DNA of 18,266 nt from Bacilli bacterium (GTDB taxonomy: Bacteria; Bacillota_I; Bacilli_A; RF39; UBA660), in contig JAFUZI010000013.1 of assembly GCA_017476705.1 (NCBI GenBank), positions 1-18,266 on the forward strand, in the 5' to 3' direction. The first letter of the stretch is position 1. Each line of letters starts with the position of its first letter. The notes beneath the pieces are model-generated. The model did not search any database. It was not told where the DNA came from and was given only the letters and a program-made list of their open reading frames with translations. This document shows, piece after piece, positions 13,040-18,266 of the stretch. Position numbers and translations under genes: made by a program.

Positions 13040-14728
13040 TCCTCCTGAGAAGCCTCCTCCTCCACCGAAGGAACCTCCTCCACCACCACCAGATGAAAAT
13101 CCTCCTCCACCTGATGAATAGCTTTGAGCTCTTGAGTATGCAGTACTTGCACTACTAATTCCACTATATGATACTCGATTAATATATATAAATGTATTAT
13201 AATCGTAATCAGTAATAACATCTGGATATAATTTTTTAAATTCTTTAGCCACTTTCTCAGCAATACCAAATATTTGAGCATACATTAAGTATTCTTCCCA
13301 TAGATAAACATCAATTGAACCTTTATCTGACATATTATCAAATTCCTTAAAGAATTTTTTTAATCCTGCTACTTTTAGTGCTTCATTTAGCATACAATCA
13401 TTTACAACATATTTATCTATAACAAATATTCCTCTTGTTTGTCCTTTAGTAATCATACCTTCTTGAACTAATTTTTCTGTTTCACTATCGATTACTTTAT
13501 CAAACCATTTAAGCATTTTGTTATAATGCTTTGAACACCATTTTTCAAACTCTTTATTTTCTAGTATTCCATCAATACTTGCTTCATACATATATTTATA
13601 TAAATTATCTTCATTTGTATCTCCTGTTGATATAGATGGAGTATTAAAAATAATTTTTGTATTTTCACGTTTAAAGATAGATTCTTTAGAATCATTTTGA
13701 ACAGTTACTTTTTTCTCTTTTATCCATTTAAGAAGTACTGCTCCTAAAAAATCAGTTTTCTTCTTAATTAGTCCATATTGTGCTGCTATCCAATATGCAC
13801 GTTTTATATTTTTACCACATGGTAGGTCTCTAAACATGTTTATATTTTTTTCCTTAGGAAGTTTATTTTGTTTAGTAAACACTACTCTATAATTACCATA
13901 TGTTTGTTTTGACCCTTTAATAAAAGCAATAATTATAACAAACCAAATTCCAAAATTAAAGATAAAACCAATTATAACAGCTATTAAATCCATTATATCG
14001 TCTTTTGACATATCATAATGCTTAGCTCCCTCATCAGCCATTTGTCTTATCTCAGCAACTGTATGGTTAAAAACATTAGTATTACTAAATGTATTTCCAT
14101 CAAACTCAGCTAGAAATACCATTGTATCACTTTGTTTTAAATGATCATTTGATAGATAAATAGCTCCATCATATACATATGCAAGTCCACCATAGTTACC
14201 ATATCCCCAAACAGGTAGTTCGTCACTAAATGGATTATCACCATATATTTTAATTTCTACATTATAAGGCGCTGGATCTATCTTATTAAGCATAGTCCAA
14301 TACATTACTTGCTTATTATCACTTGTATTATAAACAAATTTTTTTATTGTATAAGTTAATGTATATGTATGATGTTGATAACTACTTTTACCAAAACATA
14401 ACTCTACACCATTATAATCATAATTATATCCATAATGATATTTTTTATCTTCTAAAGAACCATTTATATTCCAATCTATATAAGAGTATTCATGAGACTC
14501 ATCTTTTACTTTTAAATCTTCTATCTTAGATTCACCTATATTATAATATGCATGAAAATACTCAGTTTTTTCAGTTGCATATGTATCCCATACCTCAGTT
14601 ACATGTGCATCTCCATAAGAATCTACATACACATCCATATTAATTGAATTAATGCTCTCAGCGCCTACACTATTTATCTTAAAAAATATAAATAAAAAGC
14701 TTAAAACATAAAACACTGTTTTTTTCAT
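13028..14728 (-). CDS. DUF2207 membrane protein with glycine-rich C-terminal tail
   Basis: This 566-residue protein has a signal peptide (MKKTVFYVLSFLFIFF..., cleavage probably after VGA near residue 23). An extracellular beta-rich DUF2207 domain (about 25-225) follows, with family features VDSYGDAHVTEVWD and YNIGESKIEDLKV. One membrane helix lies at about 246-270. A large cytoplasmic part contains a winged-helix-like region (LGAVLLKWIKEKKVTVQND, about 350-370). The tail (about 538-566) is almost purely Gly, Ser and Phe, as in many DUF2207 members, where this tail often reads GGGxSGGGxGGGG. The function of the family is unknown. The gene follows the phosphorylase stop by one base, and its AGGAGGT SD (14732-14738) encodes that enzyme's Ile-Gly-Gly end and stop, so translation is coupled. 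Confidence 0.85.
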   Translation of the reverse strand: MKKTVFYVLSFLFIFFKINSVGAESINSINMDVYVDSYGDAHVTEVWDTYATEKTEYFHAYYNIGESKIEDLKVKDESHEYSYIDWNINGSLEDKKYHYGYNYDYNGVELCFGKSSYQHHTYTLTYTIKKFVYNTSDNKQVMYWTMLNKIDPAPYNVEIKIYGDNPFSDELPVWGYGNYGGLAYVYDGAIYLSNDHLKQSDTMVFLAEFDGNTFSNTNVFNHTVAEIRQMADEGAKHYDMSKDDIMDLIAVIIGFIFNFGIWFVIIIAFIKGSKQTYGNYRVVFTKQNKLPKEKNINMFRDLPCGKNIKRAYWIAAQYGLIKKKTDFLGAVLLKWIKEKKVTVQNDSKESIFKRENTKIIFNTPSISTGDTNEDNLYKYMYEASIDGILENKEFEKWCSKHYNKMLKWFDKVIDSETEKLVQEGMITKGQTRGIFVIDKYVVNDCMLNEALKVAGLKKFFKEFDNMSDKGSIDVYLWEEYLMYAQIFGIAEKVAKEFKKLYPDVITDYDYNTFIYINRVSYSGISSASTAYSRAQSYSSGGGGFSSGGGGGGSFGGGGGFSGGGSR

Positions 14729-14729
14729 T

Positions 14730-16007
14730 TTAACCTCCTATCACTTCTATAATTACATCTTGCCTTGCAACAGGTTCTTCTACCACCTCAAAACAAGATA
14801 ATAATTCATCAATTCTAATATCTTTTTTATTATAATAGATTTTTAACAACTCTTCACCTGGCATTATTAAATCACCAACTTTTTTGTTTAAAACAATTCC
14901 AACACCATAGTCTATATTATCATCTTTACTAATTCTACCTGCTCCTAAGTTTCTTACAATCTCACCTAATTTTAATGTATTAATGCTTTTTAAGAATCCT
15001 TCTTTAGATGAATTAATTTGAAGCATTTTATTTGATATATCAATAGATTCAATATCGCCACCTTGATATTCTACAAATTGTCTAAATTTATCTAATGCTT
15101 CACCTGATGATACTTTTTCATTCATTAATTTAATAGCTTCTTCTTCACTCATATTCTTTGACACTTTCATAGCTGTACATACAAGTGTTGTAATTAATTC
15201 TTTCAAATCACGTGATTGTAATCCATTTAAATAATCAATACTCTCTATTACTTCTAAACCATTACCAATATTTTTACCAAGAGGCTCAGACATGTTAGTT
15301 AAAACACATATAACACTACGATCAAATCTTTTTCCAATTTCCACCATGTAATTAGCAAGGCATCTTGCACTATCAAGAGTCTTCATTAAAGCCCCATTAC
15401 CAACTTTTAAATCAATAATAATGTTTTTAGAACCACTTGCTATTTTTTTACTCATAATTGATGAGGCTATTAAAGGAATTGATTCAGTTGTACCTGTTAC
15501 ATCACGAAGTTGATATAATTTCTTGTCAGCAGGAACAATATTCCCAGATTGACTTATAACAGACATTCCTATTTCATTTACTTCCTTTATAAATTCATCA
15601 CGTGAAAGTTCTACTTTAAATCCCTTAATTGATTCTAACTTATCAATAGTACCACCTGTATGGCCTAGTCCTCTACCACTCATCTTAGCCATTTTTAAAC
15701 CCATACTAGCAAGTATTGGACCAAGTATTAGAGTTGTTTTATCTCCAACTCCACCAGTTGAATGCTTATCTATTACAAAACCTTCAATTTCAGATAAGTC
15801 ACATTTATCGCCACTTTCAAGCATTGTCTTTGTTAAATAATATGTTTCTTCTAAATTCATACCATTCAATACTATAGCCATTAATAAAGATGACATTTGA
15901 TAATCTTTAATAGATCCTTCTAAGTAGCCATTTATTGCATACTCTATCTCTTCTTTACTTAATTCTTCTTTGTTTTTTTTCTTTACTATGATATCTATTA
16001 TATTCAT
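14730..16007 (-). CDS. pdp: Pyrimidine-nucleoside phosphorylase
   Basis: This 425-residue enzyme of the thymidine/pyrimidine nucleoside phosphorylase family is full length. It cleaves thymidine, deoxyuridine or uridine with phosphate, giving base plus (deoxy)ribose 1-phosphate, for nucleoside salvage in the cytoplasm. The family phosphate-binding segment KHSTGGVGDK is at 81-90 and the signature SGRGLGHTGGTIDKLES at 110-126. The N-terminal alpha domain (EEIEYAINGYLEGSI, DYQMSSLLMAI) and the C-terminal mixed domain (GVGIVLNKKVGDLIMPGEELL) are present. Whether it prefers thymidine or is broad-specificity cannot be decided by eye; Bacilli of this kind usually have the broad type. It heads a unit with DUF2207 and has no deoC or cdd neighbour here. 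The SD is TGGTGAT, three bases from the ATG. Confidence 0.92.
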   Translation of the reverse strand: MNIIDIIVKKKNKEELSKEEIEYAINGYLEGSIKDYQMSSLLMAIVLNGMNLEETYYLTKTMLESGDKCDLSEIEGFVIDKHSTGGVGDKTTLILGPILASMGLKMAKMSGRGLGHTGGTIDKLESIKGFKVELSRDEFIKEVNEIGMSVISQSGNIVPADKKLYQLRDVTGTTESIPLIASSIMSKKIASGSKNIIIDLKVGNGALMKTLDSARCLANYMVEIGKRFDRSVICVLTNMSEPLGKNIGNGLEVIESIDYLNGLQSRDLKELITTLVCTAMKVSKNMSEEEAIKLMNEKVSSGEALDKFRQFVEYQGGDIESIDISNKMLQINSSKEGFLKSINTLKLGEIVRNLGAGRISKDDNIDYGVGIVLNKKVGDLIMPGEELLKIYYNKKDIRIDELLSCFEVVEEPVARQDVIIEVIGG

Positions 16008-16010
16008 ATT

Positions 16011-16028
16011 ATCACCAGTTTTATTATA
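16011..16028 (-). promoter_or_regulatory. Compact -10/Shine-Dalgarno module of the nucleoside phosphorylase gene
   Basis: On the minus strand TATAAT (16023-16028) is followed after five bases by TGGTGAT (16011-16017), three bases before the ATG. The -35 position (16046-16051) does not resemble TTGACA. The spacing is the same as at sigK and parC. Confidence 0.45.
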
Positions 16029-16052
16029 CTATAAATCAATTTATTTTAAAAG

Positions 16053-16077
16053 AAAAAACGTATATCAATTAATATAC
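16053..16077 (-). terminator. Intrinsic terminator after the FtsW-like gene
   Basis: A 6-bp AT-rich stem (16060-16065 with 16072-16077), extended by a possible U-G pair, with a 6-base loop is followed on the minus strand by six U residues (complement of 16053-16058). It lies 13 bases past the stop codon. Confidence 0.65.
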
Positions 16078-16090
16078 ATTTTTTAATATT

Positions 16091-17263
16091 TTATCTAATT
16101 TTTATTTTCTCTGTATTTTTTTCAATACAAATTCTTTGTACTATTGCAAGTGATACCATTAATGATAATGTAAATGAACCACCATAAGATAAATATGGAA
16201 GTGGGACTCCTGTAAGTGGAATTGAACCAAAAAGGCCTCCCAAATTAATCAATATATGAAGCGCTAGATAAGTACCTATTCCAAGGCATATAAATTTGCC
16301 TCTTATATTAGATACACGACACGCCAAATTAAATATTCTATATAATACTATTAAATATATAATAAACAAACCTGTACATACAATAAAACCATACTCTTCA
16401 GCAATAATTGCAAATACACTATCAGTATGTGATTCTGGAATATATGATACTTGTTTACTATTACCAATTCCAACGCCTAAAAGTCCTCCTGAATTTATAG
16501 CTATAAATCCATTACATATTTGATATCCACCCTCTTCATATTTAGAACAAGGATCATAAAAATCAAATCTGGCCATTTGAGCTTCTGATAATATATGACC
16601 ATTAGATTTTACTGACATGATAATTAATCCAATGAAAAAAGCAATAATCATAAATGTAATTGTTTGTACTTTTTCAACATTTTGAATTGGGCTTGAAATA
16701 AACATTACTGAAAATATTCCAAGCAAAATAATTGTTGTACCTAAATCTTTTTCCAAGAAAACAAATCCAGCAAATAACAATCCAATTATAATAATTATAC
16801 CTATTAATTTATAGTGATCACTTCTTGTATATTTTTTATTATTATTCAGTTTAGATGAAAATCTCTCCATTAAAAGTGAAAGTGAGACAATCATTATAGG
16901 TTTCGCAAATTCACTTGGTTGAAGTTTAAAGTGACCAAGATCTATCCAGTTAATTGAACCCATATGTGATTTACCATATAAAAATAAATACATTAAAAGC
17001 CCTACTTCAACAAAATATACAAATGTTATCATATTGTAATATTTCTTTGTAGGAATTTTAATTATAAATAATGTTGCTATTAAACCTGCAATTATAAATA
17101 AAAGTTGTCTATAAAAATAATAATATATACCAGTTCCATATCTAAGTGCTACTGCCTGACTTGAAGCATTTACTATATTAAGTAATCCAAATATAAAAAG
17201 CACAAGGCTTGCTATTAATAAAGGAACATCCATATTTGAAATAAAGCGTTTTGTATTTTTCAT
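16091..17263 (-). CDS. ftsW: SEDS family peptidoglycan glycosyltransferase (FtsW/RodA/SpoVE)
   Basis: This 390-residue polytopic membrane protein has about ten helices. SEDS signatures are all present: GSINWIDLGHFKLQPSEFAK (about 102-121, with the conserved Trp106), the large outer loop RFDFYDPCSKYEEGGYQ (about 232-248), SGGLLGVGIGNSKQ, PESHTDSVFAIIAEE (276-290) with Asp281 at the proposed catalytic position, and PLTGVPLPYLSYGGS near the C-terminus. It polymerises lipid II into glycan strands with a partner class B PBP. The sequence does not clearly separate FtsW from RodA or the sporulation paralogue SpoVE; the outer-loop and C-terminal motifs look slightly more FtsW-like to me. No PBP gene is beside it. 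Two cysteines in the outer loop (Cys239 and Cys250) could pair. The SD is TGGTGAT. Confidence 0.85.
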   Translation of the reverse strand: MKNTKRFISNMDVPLLIASLVLFIFGLLNIVNASSQAVALRYGTGIYYYFYRQLLFIIAGLIATLFIIKIPTKKYYNMITFVYFVEVGLLMYLFLYGKSHMGSINWIDLGHFKLQPSEFAKPIMIVSLSLLMERFSSKLNNNKKYTRSDHYKLIGIIIIIGLLFAGFVFLEKDLGTTIILLGIFSVMFISSPIQNVEKVQTITFMIIAFFIGLIIMSVKSNGHILSEAQMARFDFYDPCSKYEEGGYQICNGFIAINSGGLLGVGIGNSKQVSYIPESHTDSVFAIIAEEYGFIVCTGLFIIYLIVLYRIFNLACRVSNIRGKFICLGIGTYLALHILINLGGLFGSIPLTGVPLPYLSYGGSFTLSLMVSLAIVQRICIEKNTEKIKIR

Positions 17264-17286
17264 ATTATCACCATACTGTTATATTT

Positions 17287-17315
17287 ATTATATAGAAATT
17301 AAAAATTTTATTCAA
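17287..17315 (-). promoter_or_regulatory. Sigma-A promoter of the FtsW-like gene
   Basis: On the minus strand TTGAAT (17310-17315) and TATAAT (17287-17292) are separated by 17 bases. The expected start near 17280 gives a leader of about 17 bases. A second possible -10, TATAAC (17278-17283), lies four bases from the SD. Confidence 0.65.
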
Positions 17316-17386
17316 GGTTTAGACTAATATATTAACCAATTTTTTATATTTTAATAAAATATAATAGATTAGATAGGAGGCGTTTT

Positions 17387-17542
17387 ATGTATTATTATGG
17401 TGGATACCAAGGATATGGCAATAATTGCTGTGGCACTGGATATGGTTATGGATACTCAACTGGTGGATATGGTCCAGCTATAATCTTGGTATTATTTATT
17501 CTTCTTGTTATAATTATTGGAGCTCGTTCTTTCAACAATTAA
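17387..17542 (+). CDS. YjcZ-like tiny spore membrane protein
   Basis: This 51-residue protein begins MYYYGGYQGYGNNCCGTGYG and continues as a Gly/Tyr-rich head with a Cys-Cys pair. It then has a single membrane helix, AIILVLFILLVIIIGA (residues 31-46), and a short RSFNN tail. This layout is that of the YjcZ/tiny-TM family of Bacilli, whose members have a Gly/Tyr/Cys head and a VLFILLIIIG-type helix and are found in spores or spore coats. The start is set by a strong AGGAGG SD (17375-17380), six bases before the ATG. The gene is monocistronic, with a perfect terminator right at its stop codon. A TATAAT (17360-17365) without a matching -35 precedes it. Mother-cell expression by SigE or SigK is an expectation from the family, not something the bases prove. 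Confidence 0.85.
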   Translation: MYYYGGYQGYGNNCCGTGYGYGYSTGGYGPAIILVLFILLVIIIGARSFNN

Positions 17543-17562
17543 AAGGTCAATTGACCTTTTTT
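17541..17562 (+). terminator. Intrinsic terminator of the YjcZ-like gene
   Basis: A perfect 8-bp stem, AAAAGGTC with GACCTTTT around loop AATT, is followed by two more U residues, giving a run of six with the stem base. The TAA stop supplies its first A residues. The palindrome could also act in the opposite direction. Confidence 0.85.
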
Positions 17563-17564
17563 AT

Positions 17565-17593
17565 TTGATAAATTAAATAAAATGTGCTAAAAT
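17565..17593 (+). promoter_or_regulatory. Sigma-A promoter of def
   Basis: TTGATA (17565-17570), a 17-base spacer and TAAAAT (17588-17593), with an extended -10 TG one base upstream of it. Transcription would start near 17600, giving a leader of about 18 bases with a GAGGTGAT SD. Confidence 0.75.
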
Positions 17594-17617
17594 ACTTAGT
17601 GAATTCGAGGTGATATT

Positions 17618-18166
17618 ATGTTTAAAAAATTAAATATTATAGATGACTCACATAAAGTCTTAAGAGAAATTAGTAAAGAAGTAACTTTTCCACTAGACAA
17701 AGAGACAAAAGATATAATAGAACATATAATTAAACATTTAACATATAGTCAAATTGAAGAATATTCTGAAAAATACGATATAAGACCTGGTATGGGACTA
17801 TCATTCGTACAGCTTGGAATACTTAAACGTATAATTGTTATAGTTGATGAATATGAAGAAGGAAAATTTGATAACTATGTAGTGATTAATCCAGTAATAG
17901 TTAGTAATTCAAAAGAAATGATTGCTGCTGATGCTGGTGAGGGATGCTTAAGCGTTAATAGAGAAATAGATGGACATGTTCCAAGATATGCAAGAGTCAC
18001 AGTTGAAGGATATGATATGGATGGCAATAAAATTAGAGTTAGAGCCAGAGAAGAATTATCAATAGCTTTTCAACATGAAATAGATCATTTAAATGGAATA
18101 CTTTTTTACGATAGAATTAATAAAGATAAACCATTTTATACAGAAGATGAAATGAGACTTATATAA
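17618..18166 (+). CDS. def: Peptide deformylase
   Basis: This 182-residue metal-dependent hydrolase removes the formyl group from the N-terminal methionine of new proteins. Motif II, EGCLS (about 109-113), gives the metal-binding Cys; motif III, HEIDH (about 154-158), gives two His ligands and the catalytic Glu. Motif I reads GMGLSFVQLG (about 58-67) where most deformylases have G-x-G-x-A-A-x-Q: the two glycines and the Gln are kept but Ala-Ala is replaced by Ser-Phe. The insert KYDIRPGMG and the length fit type II (Gram-positive) deformylases. The start is supported by GAGGTGAT (17606-17613) four bases before the ATG. A short membrane-peptide ORF follows 16 bases after the stop. Confidence 0.92.
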   Translation: MFKKLNIIDDSHKVLREISKEVTFPLDKETKDIIEHIIKHLTYSQIEEYSEKYDIRPGMGLSFVQLGILKRIIVIVDEYEEGKFDNYVVINPVIVSNSKEMIAADAGEGCLSVNREIDGHVPRYARVTVEGYDMDGNKIRVRAREELSIAFQHEIDHLNGILFYDRINKDKPFYTEDEMRLI

Positions 18167-18182
18167 TTAGGAGGGATATGTT

Positions 18183-18266
18183 TTGAAGAAAACTATATTG
18201 AAAGTGGTTGGATTAATCCTTCTAGCATGCATTTGTTCAATACTTATCTACTACCACTTCAAATAA
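18183..18266 (+). CDS. Possible 27-residue single-helix membrane peptide (TTG start)
   Basis: A strong AGGAGGG SD (18168-18174) lies after def, but the ATG at 18178-18180 is followed at once by TGA. A TTG at 18183-18185, eight bases from the SD, opens 27 codons and ends with TAA exactly at the window edge. The peptide starts with MKKTILKVV, has a hydrophobic stretch GLILLACICSILIYY, and ends HFK: one membrane helix with a positive N-terminus. It could be a real small membrane protein co-transcribed with def, or the start of a gene broken by a frameshift or a sequence error. The strong SD argues that something is translated here. Confidence 0.45.
   Translation: MKKTILKVVGLILLACICSILIYYHFK

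Noticed and set aside
13041..13110. Multiple GGAGG-like sequences on the minus strand near the DUF2207 end
   Set aside because: They are glycine codons of the Gly-rich tail, not ribosome-binding sites; no start codon with an open frame follows them on that strand.
13009..13281. 90-codon minus-strand frame overlapping the end of DUF2207
   Set aside because: It is an alternative frame of the Gly-rich tail region; the Val/Glu repeats come from reading GGA/GGT-rich codons out of frame.
17335..17366. Possible SigK or SigE promoter for the YjcZ-like gene
   Set aside because: The -10 region (AATATAATA) matches the CATA-N3-TA or CATACAAT consensus only partly, and no -35 element sits at the right distance; the DNA is too AT-rich to call by eye.
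1..18266. tRNA, rRNA, riboswitch, CRISPR array, insertion sequence or att site
   Set aside because: No cloverleaf-like segments, repeat-spacer pattern, terminal inverted repeats, transposase or integrase were seen; intergenic gaps are too short for most structured leaders.

Overview
The window comes from a low-GC, AT-rich Firmicute (Bacilli-like) with a wall and an apparent endospore programme. It carries a sporulation sigma factor of the SigK type, a YjcZ-like tiny spore membrane protein, an orphan sensor kinase behind Spo0A-box-like sequences, murein precursor genes and a SEDS wall polymerase. TGA is used as a stop (1455-1457 and 10166-10168), so this is not a mycoplasma using code 4. I would guess an uncultured gut Bacilli lineage close to Erysipelotrichia/RF39, but rRNA or marker-gene placement is not possible here.

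Layout: nearly everything from 1 to 17263 is on the minus strand, so transcription runs from high to low coordinates. From the left: a type IV prepilin gene cut by the window edge and a secreted partner gene behind one good sigma-A promoter (1-918); a VanZ-like gene (966-1400); the sigK-like gene (1455-2150); a two-gene unit murL-murD (2200-4834); an SOS-box-controlled Bro-N/DinD-like gene (4909-5760); a parC-yneF unit (5876-8601); a three-gene overlapping unit SDR, YnbB-like PLP enzyme and small acidic protein (8698-10900); an orphan histidine kinase (10952-12133); a coiled-coil protein and a membrane-anchored EIIB-like protein (12202-12922); a pyrimidine-nucleoside phosphorylase plus DUF2207 unit (13028-16007); and an FtsW-like gene (16091-17263). 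After a 123-base divergent gap, the plus strand carries the YjcZ-like gene, peptide deformylase and a short membrane peptide ORF (17387-18266).

Intergenic regions are all under 130 bases and mostly hold intrinsic terminators and promoters. Several stop codons sit inside terminator hairpins. Four unit heads (sigK, murL, parC, deoA) share one compact module: TATAAT, five bases, then a GGTGA-type Shine-Dalgarno, then the start codon. This predicts mRNAs that begin at or beside the ribosome-binding site.

The most notable points are: (1) a MurD whose D-Glu-contact positions differ from MurD and which overlaps a MurL-like epimerase gene, suggesting the MurD2-MurL route to D-glutamate; (2) a near-perfect LexA box in the promoter spacer of the Bro-N gene; (3) tandem Spo0A boxes one helical turn apart over the -35 region of the orphan kinase; and (4) an EIIB-like domain without its phosphorylatable cysteine. 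No tRNA, rRNA, CRISPR array, insertion sequence or prophage module was seen.
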